A stretch of 15,129 nt of DNA from CAZQKE01 sp964593865 (GTDB lineage Bacteria > Chloroflexota > Anaerolineae > JAAYZQ01): positions 1 through 15,129 of the forward strand of contig CAZQKE010000076.1 of NCBI GenBank assembly GCA_964593865.1. Reading direction: 5' to 3'. The notes below the pieces were generated by a model that saw nothing but the letters and a program-made list of their open reading frames with translations, did not search any database and had not been told where the DNA came from. Of this stretch, positions 7,425 through 14,763 are shown piece by piece. Each line of letters begins with the position of its first letter. Positions within the stretch are counted from its first letter, which is position 1. Position numbers and translations under genes: made by a program.

Positions 7425-7793
7425 TTATGTGCGAAAGATCTCCCGCAGAGTTTTGACGAACTGGTACGCGATCCAGCCCCCTACGAGGATGGCGATAACG
7501 GCGATCTTGGTGCTGTCTGCCGTTTCGCGAAAGTATACCTCTTCCGGTGTGACGACGATGGCTCCCAGTGGCTTGGCCGAGACTCCGCCTCCGCCACCGC
7601 CCCCCTCTCCGGTGACCGGTTCCTCTTCGTCGTCGGATGTGCCGCTACCAAAGCCCAGGCCGTAGCCGTAACCGATCTGGGCAACGGGGATAATGGTTTT
7701 GTCCCCGATCTGCTGCGGTTCGCCAAAGGCAGACCGCCAATGGGCTGCCTGGCGCGTTTTTTCGACGGTCTCGAACAGTTGGTTCAGGTCCAC
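7425..7793 (-). CDS. GerW/YtfJ-family small protein with C-terminal membrane anchor
   Basis: This 122-residue product carries the GerW (Spore_YtfJ) signature: GDKTIIPVAQIGYGYGLGFG (30-49), an acidic stretch, a run of seven glycines (64-70), and VSAKPLGAIVVTPE (71-84). Residues 97-112 form one hydrophobic helix, so the protein is probably anchored with its domain in the cytoplasm. The B. subtilis relative is linked to spore germination; outside spore formers its function is unknown, and nothing here points to sporulation. The start is GTG at 7793, fixed by a perfect AGGAGG five bases upstream. It lies 19 bases after a second, shorter relative and is almost certainly co-transcribed with it. Confidence 0.85.
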   Translation of the reverse strand: MDLNQLFETVEKTRQAAHWRSAFGEPQQIGDKTIIPVAQIGYGYGLGFGSGTSDDEEEPVTGEGGGGGGGVSAKPLGAIVVTPEEVYFRETADSTKIAVIAILVGGWIAYQFVKTLREIFRT

Positions 7794-7798
7794 AGTTT

Positions 7799-7804
7799 CC
7801 TCCT
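7799..7804 (-). promoter_or_regulatory. Ribosome binding site that fixes the GTG start of the GerW-like gene
   Basis: AGGAGG on the minus strand, five bases before GTG 7793. It supports GTG as the initiator and shows that the second gene of the pair is translated from its own strong site. Confidence 0.8.
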
Positions 7805-7812
7805 AGACGATG

Positions 7813-8145
7813 TCATGAGCGGCGGACCAGGGCGCGCACGGCAGCACAGACCAGTGTAACCGCTGCCGCTGCGCCGAGCATCCCGCTCACGGCTTTGGAG
7901 GAGCGGGATCGTAGGGAGATGCATCGCTCCCCCTTCGCCGTCTCCTCCACGATGGACAGGGGGGTGATCTGCACAAAACCGAACCCCCACCCGCCGCTCC
8001 GATGGGTGCCGATGGTGGCCTTTGCTTTGCCAAAGGCGACAACGCGGGCGACCGGGGTAAGCGTCCGCCCGCCGATGTGATACGGTTCCCCCCGGACCGA
8101 CCCGATCCGCAGGGAACTTGGCCGCACTACCGCTTTTTTGCTCAT
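7813..8145 (-). CDS. Short GerW/YtfJ-like membrane-anchored paralogue
   Basis: The 110-residue product is a compact relative of the gene after it. It has YHIGGRTLTPVARVVAFG (22-39), matching the GDKTIIPVAQIGYG segment, then GGWGFGFVQITPLSIVEE (51-68), matching the VSAKPLGAIVVTPE segment, but without the acidic and poly-glycine insert. Residues 87-107 are a hydrophobic helix ending in basic residues, which predicts a single anchor with the N-terminal part in the cytoplasm. The ATG at 8145 has GAGG ten bases upstream. It is the first gene of a two-gene unit driven by the promoter at 8260-8225. The family link is weaker than for its neighbour; it rests on the two aligned segments and the shared architecture. 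The function is unknown. Confidence 0.75.
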   Translation of the reverse strand: MSKKAVVRPSSLRIGSVRGEPYHIGGRTLTPVARVVAFGKAKATIGTHRSGGWGFGFVQITPLSIVEETAKGERCISLRSRSSKAVSGMLGAAAAVTLVCAAVRALVRRS

Positions 8146-8224
8146 GGCCCGTTTTCCTCATTCTGTGCCGCCCGCTTGGAGCACAATGTGACATCTCCTT
8201 TGCGACCGACAGGTGACTCCTCCG

Positions 8225-8260
8225 AAGGGCAAGTATAGCATAAAAAAGAGAGCTGAACAA
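8225..8260 (-). promoter_or_regulatory. Sigma-70-type promoter of the GerW-like operon
   Basis: The minus strand shows -35 TTGTTC (8260-8255), a 17-base spacer and -10 TATACT (8237-8232). Transcription would start near 8225, giving a leader of about 80 bases before ATG 8145. It lies back to back with the kinase promoter. Confidence 0.6.
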
Positions 8261-8330
8261 TCTTTGTCGGCGACTCTGCGGAGCGCGGAGCCTACCCCGA
8301 GAACGGCGAAAACGGCAACATCCCGGATTT

Positions 8331-8366
8331 TTGTCCCCTGCTGCAAAGTCGGTTATAATACGCCAC
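8331..8366 (+). promoter_or_regulatory. Sigma-70-type promoter of the Ser/Thr kinase gene
   Basis: The -35 box TTGTCC (8331-8336) and a perfect -10 box TATAAT (8354-8359) are 17 bases apart. Transcription should start near 8366, about 23 bases before the kinase ATG. The 70 bases between this and the opposite promoter could hold a shared control site; I see no clear operator there. Confidence 0.65.
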
Positions 8367-8388
8367 ATCCGGACCGAATGACGGGCAG

Positions 8389-10785
8389 ATGATCGGCACA
8401 ATCGTAGGAAACCGTTACAAAATCATCGCAGAACTGGGCAGCGGCGGCATGGCCTGGGTTTATTTGGCCCACGACCTCCGCGAAGACAGGCGCGTCGCCA
8501 TCAAAATCCTCTATCCCCAATACAGCCAAGACCTGGCCTTTCTCCAGCGTTTCATGCAGGAAGCCAAACTGGCCATGGCCCTTTCTCACCCCCACATCGT
8601 CCGGGTGCTGGATTACGGTTCCGACCGGGATACCCACTACCTGGTTATGGAGTTTGTACCGGGCCACGACCTGGGGCAGATCTTGGAAGAGCGCGGTCCC
8701 TTGCCCTGGCAGGAAGCGTTGCACATCGCCCGCCAAGTCGCCCAAGCGTTGGCCCACGCCAACCAACACGGCATCGTCCACCGCGACATCAAACCGGGCA
8801 ATATCATGGTCCTGCCCGATGGCTCCGTCCGCGTCCTTGATTTCGGAATCGCCAGGGCCAAGACCTCACCGGAGCTCACCCTTTCCGGATTTGTCGGCTC
8901 CCCCAACTATGCCGCCCCGGAGCAGGCAATGGGCGAAGCGGTGGACATCCGCGCCGACCTTTACTCTTTGGGCATCGTGCTCTATCGGATGCTCAGCGGG
9001 CGGCTGCCCTTTGAGGGCGAAACCCCGTGGGCCGTGGTCAACCAGCACATCGCCACCCCGCCACCCCCTCTGGAAAGGGACGACCTGCCGGAGGCGGTGG
9101 CGACCCTGGTGAACAAGGCCCTGGCCAAACGCCCCGACGACCGCTTCCAAACGCCGGAGGAGATGATCCGGGCCATCGAAGCCGTGTTGGCCGGGCATGA
9201 GCTCCCCTTTGAAGAGCAAACCACAGAGACAACCGACCTGGACAATCTCTACCACCAGGCCCAAGCGGCGGTCAAAGCCGGAGCCTGGCAGAGGGCCGTT
9301 GACCTGTTCAGCCGCATCCTCAAAACCGACCCCGATTACCGAGATGTCAACGAGCAATTGACCCACATCGGCAATCAGGTCCGGCTGGAAAGCCTCTATC
9401 GTGCCGCCCGACAATCTCTTCACCAGGAGCAGTGGGATATTGCCCTACGGCAGATCGAGCAGATCGCAGAGATTGATCCCAGCTACCGGGACATCGACAC
9501 CCTCCGCACACTGGCGGAAAAGCAAGAGGCGTTCCCCGGCGGAGGGGCAGAGGGTAGCGAGTTTCCGACCCAGGTACACACCACACCGCCACCCTTCCCA
9601 CCCGATGCGGAGAAGGAAAAGCGCACCACCAGGCGGGCGCCTTGGCTGCTGATCGGAGTTCTGGCAGCGGTGGTGATCGGCAGCGTGGTGTTGCTCCTGC
9701 GGCCAGGCCCCGCTCCCGTCGCCGTTGCAACGGCGACCGCCACTGCAACGGTACAGCCTTCCCCCACTGCCTCGCCAACAACCCTCCCAACCGCCGACCG
9801 CCGACCGACGGCGACGCCGGAAGCCACGCCCACGACAGCGATAGCGCCGTCGCCCGGCCCCACGGCATCCGCGACGGCGACGGCCACGGCTACGGCAACA
9901 CCCAGCCCCACCCCGACACCGACGGCCACCCGCCCCCCCGTGATGCAGGGGCAGATCGCCTTCCCCCGCTTCGATGCGGAACGGGGTACGTATGATGTCT
10001 TTATCTGCCGGGTGGACGGTCGCAATTGCCGCCGTGTTCTCACCGAAGCCAGCCAACCCGACTTTTTGCCCGACGGTTCGCAGCTGGTTGTCCACTCTTG
10101 GAAAGCCGACGACAAGGGCCTGTGGCTGATTTCATCGGAAGGGGAACGGATCTGGAAAATCACGGATACCATTGAAGCCGCCCGCCCCAGCGTGGATTTC
10201 CAGGGTAAAATCTATGTCTACCACTCGCGGCAGGTGACGGACCGCCAGCCGCGCCTGTACCGCACCTACGGAGCCGAAACCCGCCCCCTCCGGCGGGAAG
10301 GCAACCCGATCCTGGGCCTGGCTCCTAGCTGGCTACCCGACGGCCGCATCCTCTACAGCGGCTGTCTGGGGAACACCTGCGGGATCATTGTCATGCGGGC
10401 CGACGGCAGTGCACCGCGCCAGATCGTTGCCGGCAGCAGCGAGACCAATCCCGAATCCTCGCCCGATGGTCGGCAGCTGGCCTTCATGTCACGCCGAGAC
10501 GGCAATTGGGAAATATACGTCGCCGATCTGGACGGCAGCGGCCTACGCCGCCTGACCCACCATCCGGCCAACGACGGCCTGCCTACCTGGTCACCAGACG
10601 GCAAGTACCTGGCCTTTGTCTCCGATAGGGATGGGCAATGGGCAATATGGGTGCTGCCTGCCGGAGGCGGAGGAGAACCACGCAAGCTATTCGCCATCGG
10701 CGGACCGCTCGACGGGCGCGTGCGGGGGGCAGCTCCTCACGAAACCCACGGCTGGGTGGAAGAACGCATCTCTTGGAGTCCCTAA
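8389..10785 (+). CDS. Receptor-like Ser/Thr protein kinase (PknB type) with TPRs and TolB-like beta-propeller
   Basis: This 798-residue protein is a transmembrane Hanks-type kinase. The cytoplasmic kinase domain (about 8-270) is complete: glycine loop ELGSGGMAWVY (15-25), Lys39 in VAIK, Glu58 of helix C, HRDIKPGN (131-138, catalytic Asp133), DFG (151-153) and APE (176-178). Two TPR-like repeats follow (287-320 and 336-369, each ending in a DPDYRD/DPSYRD turn). One membrane helix spans about 418-437, and a Thr/Pro/Ala-rich linker runs 445-516. The outer part (519-798) has repeats such as PSWLPDGRILYSG and ESSPDGRQLAFMSRRDG, then TWSPDGKYLAFVSDRDG, typical of TolB/WD40-like propellers. The outer propeller probably senses a ligand or cell-wall state; the signal and substrates are unknown. 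The gene is alone on its strand, with its own promoter and terminator. Confidence 0.96.
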   Translation: MIGTIVGNRYKIIAELGSGGMAWVYLAHDLREDRRVAIKILYPQYSQDLAFLQRFMQEAKLAMALSHPHIVRVLDYGSDRDTHYLVMEFVPGHDLGQILEERGPLPWQEALHIARQVAQALAHANQHGIVHRDIKPGNIMVLPDGSVRVLDFGIARAKTSPELTLSGFVGSPNYAAPEQAMGEAVDIRADLYSLGIVLYRMLSGRLPFEGETPWAVVNQHIATPPPPLERDDLPEAVATLVNKALAKRPDDRFQTPEEMIRAIEAVLAGHELPFEEQTTETTDLDNLYHQAQAAVKAGAWQRAVDLFSRILKTDPDYRDVNEQLTHIGNQVRLESLYRAARQSLHQEQWDIALRQIEQIAEIDPSYRDIDTLRTLAEKQEAFPGGGAEGSEFPTQVHTTPPPFPPDAEKEKRTTRRAPWLLIGVLAAVVIGSVVLLLRPGPAPVAVATATATATVQPSPTASPTTLPTADRRPTATPEATPTTAIAPSPGPTASATATATATATPSPTPTPTATRPPVMQGQIAFPRFDAERGTYDVFICRVDGRNCRRVLTEASQPDFLPDGSQLVVHSWKADDKGLWLISSEGERIWKITDTIEAARPSVDFQGKIYVYHSRQVTDRQPRLYRTYGAETRPLRREGNPILGLAPSWLPDGRILYSGCLGNTCGIIVMRADGSAPRQIVAGSSETNPESSPDGRQLAFMSRRDGNWEIYVADLDGSGLRRLTHHPANDGLPTWSPDGKYLAFVSDRDGQWAIWVLPAGGGGEPRKLFAIGGPLDGRVRGAAPHETHGWVEERISWSP
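9721..9936 (+). repeat. Low-complexity Thr/Ala/Pro-coding linker
   Basis: Degenerate ACN/GCN/CCN codons repeat through this stretch of the kinase gene, coding for residues 445-516 (for example ATATATAT and SPTPTPTATRPP). Such linkers join the membrane helix to outer domains in many Chloroflexota proteins and are often glycosylated. Length variation between strains is likely. Confidence 0.8.
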
Positions 10786-10872
10786 CCGAGATTCCACCCC
10801 TTTCCATTGCGCCATCCTGCTCGCTGCCAAAGGACCTTTCAACGAGTGGACCCCGGCAGGGGGCCTAAAAGC

Positions 10873-10901
10873 CAAAGCCCCGTGCAATGCACGGGGCTTT
10901 G
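10873..10901. terminator. Hairpin terminator between the convergent kinase and pilin genes
   Basis: A perfect stem of 13 pairs (10873-10885 with 10889-10901) closes a 3-base loop. The plus strand continues GTTTGTG and the minus strand GGCTTTTAG, so each side has a short T-rich tail. It lies 88 bases after the kinase stop and 36 bases after the pilin stop, on opposite strands, and probably ends both transcripts. Confidence 0.75.
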
Positions 10902-10936
10902 TTTGTGACAGAGTTGATCTCTCTACGGTGTCTGGC

Positions 10937-11083
10937 CTACAGGTTGTTAACAATCGTGCTGAACACGTTGCCGATGGCCGGACCCAGCAGGAGCAGGATG
11001 GCGATAACGACGATAGCCACCAGAACAAGAATCAAAGCATACTCCACCAAACCCTGTCCTTCTTCGCGCGGTAGGAACAGCAT
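10937..11083 (-). CDS. Flp/Fap-type pilin (short type IVb prepilin)
   Basis: A 48-residue protein begins MLFLPREEGQGLVEYALI, continues with about 20 hydrophobic residues and ends GNVFSTIVNNL. Gly9 is followed by four residues and then Glu14-Tyr15, the G-XXXX-EY pattern cut by TadV/CpaA-type prepilin peptidases, so the mature pilin should be about 39 residues starting at Gln10. Flp pilins are exported by the Tad machinery and assemble into thin adhesive pili. No tad/cpa genes are in this window, so secretion must rely on genes elsewhere. The ATG has a perfect AGGAGG (11097-11092) eight bases upstream. A near-consensus promoter and a strong hairpin flank the gene, making a short and probably abundant one-gene message. 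It lies just downstream of a histidine kinase and response regulator, which may control it. Confidence 0.9.
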   Translation of the reverse strand: MLFLPREEGQGLVEYALILVLVAIVVIAILLLLGPAIGNVFSTIVNNL

Positions 11084-11138
11084 CCTGTTCACCTCCTTTC
11101 CTTGCATAATTGCGGTCTACGATGAAACTCGCTTGACC

Positions 11139-11174
11139 GTTGCCCATTATAACAGACAAATGGGATTTTGGCAA
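11139..11174 (-). promoter_or_regulatory. Sigma-70-type promoter of the Flp pilin gene
   Basis: The minus strand has -35 TTGCCA (11174-11169), a 17-base spacer and a perfect -10 TATAAT (11151-11146). Transcription would start near 11139, giving a leader of about 56 bases with a full AGGAGG. The -35 box is 14 bases past the histidine kinase stop, so the pilin gene can be expressed apart from the kinase operon. Confidence 0.7.
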
Positions 11175-11187
11175 TAGGACAATGGTA

Positions 11188-12264
11188 CTATTTTGCCGAA
11201 ATCGGTATCTCCAACCGAACTTTCGTCCCCCGCCCGATGCGACTCTCAATCTGCATCTCACCGCCGAGCATTTCGGCCCGCTCCCGGATGGTGTGCAAGC
11301 CCAACCCTTTGCGCTGATGGGTCGGCCCCTGGAGCTCGTTGACGTCAAAGCCGCTACCGTCATCCTCCACGGTCACGACTACCTTTTCCTCTTCCTCCTG
11401 AAAGTCCAAAGAGACCTGAACGTTGGTGGCGTGAGCATGGGCCTGGACGTTATTCAGCAGCTCCTGGATCACGCGAAAGATCGTCACTTCGGTATGAGAA
11501 GGCAGTCTGGTCTCGCGGCCAAAGACGGTTAGGTTGGTCGAAATGCCGCTCTTTTCTTCAAAATCTTGGATGTACTGCTTCAGAGTCGGCATCAATCCCA
11601 GGTCATCAAGCATCATGGGGCGTAGGGTGAGGATAAACCCCCGTATCTTTTGAAAGGTGACGTTGACGGCGTTCTTGAGGTTCCCCAGCTCAACACGAGC
11701 CTTGACCGGGTCGGTGTCAAACAACCGCTCACAGATTTCTGCCTGCAAAATCAGGTTGGTCAGGGATTGAGCCGGGCCATCGTGGATCTGTCGCGCCAGG
11801 CGCAATCGCTCATTCTCCTGAGCTTCAATGATGCGCACAATGCTGCTTTGCCCCGGAGCAGCAGCCTCTTCCTCCCCTCCCAGATCGCCCGGCGCGATCT
11901 GGCTGATCGACTCAATAATGCGCAGGATACGTTGACTTTGTTGCTCCAGACTTTTTTGTCGGTTTTGGAGCTGCTCCAACTGGCTGCGCATCATGAACAG
12001 ACGCATTTGCGATTCATGGGCCGCGGTATAGATTTCCTTGATGTCGCTGCGGGGGTAGGTGTCAATGTTAGCCTCCATCTGATGCAGACGGTTGGCGATC
12101 TGGGCGTTGCGCTGAGCCAGCCTTTCCACCTCGGTCGTACTCTGCCGGATGAGGACATCAATCTCCTTGAGTTCCCGCTGAATCTGCTCGTATTCTTTCT
12201 GATTCTCCTGGATCAAGGCGTTGAGCTGCTCCGCCCCCGAAAGGGGAGTTCCTTCTTGTGACAT
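11188..12264 (-). CDS. DegS-like soluble sensor histidine kinase (HisKA_3)
   Basis: The 358-residue protein has no membrane helix. Residues 15-120 are a long, Gln/Glu-rich coiled coil like the DegS sensor region. The dimerisation/phosphoacceptor helix carries NERLRLARQIHDGPAQSL with His161 in the HDxxxQ motif of the NarL-type kinases. The ATPase domain has the N-box QELLNNVQAHAHA (about 267-279), the G1 box EDDGSGFD (300-307) and the G2 box GLGLHTIRER (320-329). It should autophosphorylate on His161 and pass the phosphate to the response regulator encoded 35 bases upstream. The coiled-coil sensor suggests a cytoplasmic or relayed signal. AAAGG lies ten bases before the ATG. It is the last gene of the pair, followed by the pilin promoter. 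Confidence 0.95.
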   Translation of the reverse strand: MSQEGTPLSGAEQLNALIQENQKEYEQIQRELKEIDVLIRQSTTEVERLAQRNAQIANRLHQMEANIDTYPRSDIKEIYTAAHESQMRLFMMRSQLEQLQNRQKSLEQQSQRILRIIESISQIAPGDLGGEEEAAAPGQSSIVRIIEAQENERLRLARQIHDGPAQSLTNLILQAEICERLFDTDPVKARVELGNLKNAVNVTFQKIRGFILTLRPMMLDDLGLMPTLKQYIQDFEEKSGISTNLTVFGRETRLPSHTEVTIFRVIQELLNNVQAHAHATNVQVSLDFQEEEEKVVVTVEDDGSGFDVNELQGPTHQRKGLGLHTIRERAEMLGGEMQIESRIGRGTKVRLEIPISAK

Positions 12265-12299
12265 CGGCTCTGAACCTTTCTTGCACTTGTCTCAGACGG

Positions 12300-12989
12300 T
12301 TAGCTAATATCTTGCAAACGGATCCAGCCCCGGCGGAGGGCATAGATGGCAGCTTGGGTTCGGTCGTTGACGGCCAATTTGCGCAAGATGTTGGTCATGT
12401 GATTTTTGACCGTCTGGCGGCTGATACCCAATTCGTAGGCGACCTCTTTGTTGCTCTTGCCCTGGGCGATCTGCTGCAAGATCTCCATTTCGCGGGGCGA
12501 AAGGGGGACCATCAGCGACCCCAGCTCGCCATTTGCCCCTGCTTCGGTTTGCTCAAACTGTTTGAGCAACCACTCCCCAACCTGGGGCTTGGACAGGACC
12601 CGGTCTTCAATGACATAATGCCCCTGATACACCAGGCGGACCGCTTCAATCAGGCGGCGGGGGCTGACATCTTTGGGAAAATAGGCCGACGCACCGGCCC
12701 GGATGGCATGGAAGACCTGTTGGTCATCATGGTAGGCGGTAAGCATGATGATGTTGATCTCCAGCAAGGTATCCTTGAGGGCACGGGCAACCTGTAGACC
12801 GTTCATACCGGGCAGGTTGATGTCCAGCAGCATCACGTCGGGGACCAGTTGCTTGGCCTGTCGTAACGCCTCGCGACCGTCGTCCACCTCGGCGATTACT
12901 TCAATGTCATCCTCGCCCTCCAGGACCCTGCGCAAGCCCTGGCGGAAGACAGGGTGGTCATCTACGAGCATGACAGTGATTTTGTGCAT
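12300..12989 (-). CDS. NarL/LuxR-family response regulator (DegU-like)
   Basis: This 229-residue transcription factor has an N-terminal receiver domain with acidic pocket Asp10-Asp11, phosphoacceptor Asp56 in VMLLDINLPG, Thr84 in IMLTAYHDD and Lys106 in AYFPKD. A linker follows, then a C-terminal LuxR-type helix-turn-helix (about 163-222): LSPREMEILQQIAQGKSNKE, then GISRQTVKNHMTNILRKL. Phosphorylation by the kinase encoded next should favour dimerisation and DNA binding. The ATG has AAGGAG five bases upstream. The gene has its own promoter about 70 bases upstream and leads a two-gene operon. Likely targets include the pilin gene just downstream and the operon itself, but this is inference from position only. 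Confidence 0.96.
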   Translation of the reverse strand: MHKITVMLVDDHPVFRQGLRRVLEGEDDIEVIAEVDDGREALRQAKQLVPDVMLLDINLPGMNGLQVARALKDTLLEINIIMLTAYHDDQQVFHAIRAGASAYFPKDVSPRRLIEAVRLVYQGHYVIEDRVLSKPQVGEWLLKQFEQTEAGANGELGSLMVPLSPREMEILQQIAQGKSNKEVAYELGISRQTVKNHMTNILRKLAVNDRTQAAIYALRRGWIRLQDIS

Positions 12990-13050
12990 GGCCTCTCCTT
13001 CCGCCTCTCAGGCCCGGTTGAGATCGGACGCCCTTCTTGGGTCAACCCGT

Positions 13051-13086
13051 CCCTCGTAGTATACCACAGAATCGGCCTGTATACAA
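13051..13086 (-). promoter_or_regulatory. Sigma-70-type promoter of the two-component operon, with two GTATAC sites
   Basis: The minus strand has -35 TTGTAT (13086-13081), a 17-base spacer and -10 TATACT (13063-13058), with a start near 13051. The self-complementary hexamer GTATAC occurs twice (13059-13064 and 13079-13084), 20 bases apart, overlapping the -10 and -35 boxes. This spacing of about two helical turns could form an operator, for example for autoregulation. Confidence 0.55.
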
Positions 13087-13107
13087 CTTCCGAGATCAAC
13101 TTTCGGG

Positions 13108-14661
13108 CTATTCGTTCGGCAGGTGGAAGACGCACATGTTCTCCCGTCCCTGCTCGCGGGTCCATTCATAACCGGTGCAATAGACCTTTTCCAGCCGGGG
13201 GTCGGCGGCCAACCGAGCATAGGTTGGCGAGAAATCGGGAAAGAACACGACATAATCGGCCCCTTCCGCCAACATCCAGTCCATCAGACGATCCGCGTCG
13301 GTGAGGAAAGGGATCACCTGGGGGGAGATCAGCCCCGCCAGGTCCAGGAGGGGACGGTCGGTCAGGTAACCGACGGCTCCGATGTCGTGGACGGCGATCA
13401 GGTCATCCGGCTCCGTGTGCGCGTTGAGCCACCGGGCCACGGCAACCATCTCTCCTTCAATAAAGCCCACATCGTCGCGATAAGCCATCGCTCCCCGCAG
13501 CCAAAAGAGCAATGCCAGGGTGATCAACATCGGCGGTATCGCCCGGCTCAGAACGCGCACCGGCAGGTTGGTCGAACGGGGACGGAGCAACAGCCAAGTC
13601 CCCCACACGCCGTAGAGGATAAAAACCGGAATGGTGGGGATGGTGTAACGACCGTGTTGATATGCAACCGGCAACCGCCAAGCATAGACGACCAAAAAAC
13701 CGAACCACCAAGCAAACGGCAACAACGCCCCCCATCGGCGGCGGCGGGACAACCGATAGACGGCATAGCCAAAACCGGGCACGAGCAACACTTGAAAGCC
13801 CACCAAGGTCGGTCGGAGCACCCGCCAAAAGCGGATCGGGAACGGCCCTCCCCATCGGTACTCGGCCTGCTTCGCATAGAAGGTATTGGGAAAGATCGCC
13901 CCGGCAGTATTCCAGTTGAACCAGAAATAGGGAACGAGAATAAGGAACAGGGCAAACAAGGCCAATCCGCCCGTCAGCAAGCGGAATCTGATCTCCGCCC
14001 GCCGGGGCAGCGGCCAGAGGAGCAACCCGCCGATCACCAACCCCGCCAAAGCCAATCCCTCAGGACGGGTAAAAGCCAAAACGCCGCCCAACAACCCGAT
14101 ACCGATAGCACCGACGACGGCTTGCTCCGTTTGCATTGAACCGGGAACCTGGGGTTCCCGGCGGGCATCCACTTGACCGAAGAAATACTCCATCAGGGCC
14201 AGGGACAAAGCCGTGAACAGCATCGTCTCCATGCCGGAAGCCGCAGCCCAAACCAGATGCCATTCCACCGCTCCCAGAAACCCGGCCAACAGCGCAGCCG
14301 TCAAACGCCCAACATCCAAACGCAACAACAGGCGGTAGGTCAGCCAGGCAGCAGCCGCCAACGACCCCCCCCCCAACAGATAGGCCCATAGCCGACCGTC
14401 CAAGCCCAGCATATACCCCACCGAGAGGACAAAACTCCAAGCGGGGGATGTAGAACCCGCACTGGGCTGCCCCGGCAGATAGGCCAGCTGACCGCTCCGG
14501 GCCAGGTTTCGCGCATATGTCTGGTGGATCCAAGCATCATCCAGGGGAAAACCGAGGAGACCGGCAGAGAGGTAGGCCCCAACGACATAGCCGCCAACGC
14601 CGAGCAAAGCGACCGGCACGATCAACATGCTCCACCGAGAAGTCAATCGCAATCTCTTCAT
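13108..14661 (-). CDS. Polytopic GT-C-like membrane glycosyltransferase (AftB/GT39-like)
   Basis: The 517-residue protein has roughly ten membrane helices followed by a soluble tail of about 110 residues. The first outer loop has GFPLDDAWIHQTYARNLA with Asp41-Asp42, then YLPGQPSAGSTSPAW, and further on AASGMETMLF. This is the pattern of GT-C enzymes that use lipid-linked sugars, such as arabinofuranosyl- or mannosyltransferases. It therefore probably adds a sugar to a cell-envelope glycan or protein on the outer face of the membrane. The exact family and donor cannot be told. The start is ATG 14661, with GAGGAG five bases upstream; a GTG one codon earlier is too close to that site. A run of ten G lies in the coding strand (14374-14365), coding for part of Leu-Gly-Gly-Gly. 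About 100 bases separate it from the CobO-like gene before it. Confidence 0.85.
   Translation of the reverse strand: MKRLRLTSRWSMLIVPVALLGVGGYVVGAYLSAGLLGFPLDDAWIHQTYARNLARSGQLAYLPGQPSAGSTSPAWSFVLSVGYMLGLDGRLWAYLLGGGSLAAAAWLTYRLLLRLDVGRLTAALLAGFLGAVEWHLVWAAASGMETMLFTALSLALMEYFFGQVDARREPQVPGSMQTEQAVVGAIGIGLLGGVLAFTRPEGLALAGLVIGGLLLWPLPRRAEIRFRLLTGGLALFALFLILVPYFWFNWNTAGAIFPNTFYAKQAEYRWGGPFPIRFWRVLRPTLVGFQVLLVPGFGYAVYRLSRRRRWGALLPFAWWFGFLVVYAWRLPVAYQHGRYTIPTIPVFILYGVWGTWLLLRPRSTNLPVRVLSRAIPPMLITLALLFWLRGAMAYRDDVGFIEGEMVAVARWLNAHTEPDDLIAVHDIGAVGYLTDRPLLDLAGLISPQVIPFLTDADRLMDWMLAEGADYVVFFPDFSPTYARLAADPRLEKVYCTGYEWTREQGRENMCVFHLPNE
14365..14374 (-). repeat. Homopolymeric G10 tract inside the GT-C-like gene
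   Basis: Ten consecutive G on the coding strand (C on the plus strand) around codons 96-99. The frame is open with ten; loss or gain of one base would end the protein early. Tracts of this length are prone to slippage during replication and also to sequencing error. Confidence 0.85.
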
Positions 14662-14763
14662 CACATCTCCTCAACAGGCTCTTTCCCTTTTGCAGGCGCT
14701 CCCTCGGAAATCGCAGGCCGTCCACGACACGTCCGGCCACAGGTCCGGAAGGGGCAACTTTGC

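Noticed and set aside
6262..7665. A 467-codon plus-strand open frame across the topoisomerase gene
   Set aside because: It is antisense to a clearly conserved protein, has no family motifs or ribosome site, and long antisense frames are expected at this GC content.
9721..9936. Possible tandem-repeat array or CRISPR-like pattern
   Set aside because: The repeats are degenerate Thr/Ala/Pro codons within an open kinase gene, with no unique spacers.
13123..14139. A 338-codon plus-strand frame opposite the GT-C-like gene
   Set aside because: Its product is rich in Pro, Arg and Gln without any recognisable domain; it is the shadow of the membrane protein's codon pattern.
14732..14749. Short inverted repeat TCCGG...CCGGA after the CobO-like gene, considered as terminator
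   Set aside because: Only about seven pairs with a bulge and no following T-run on the minus strand.
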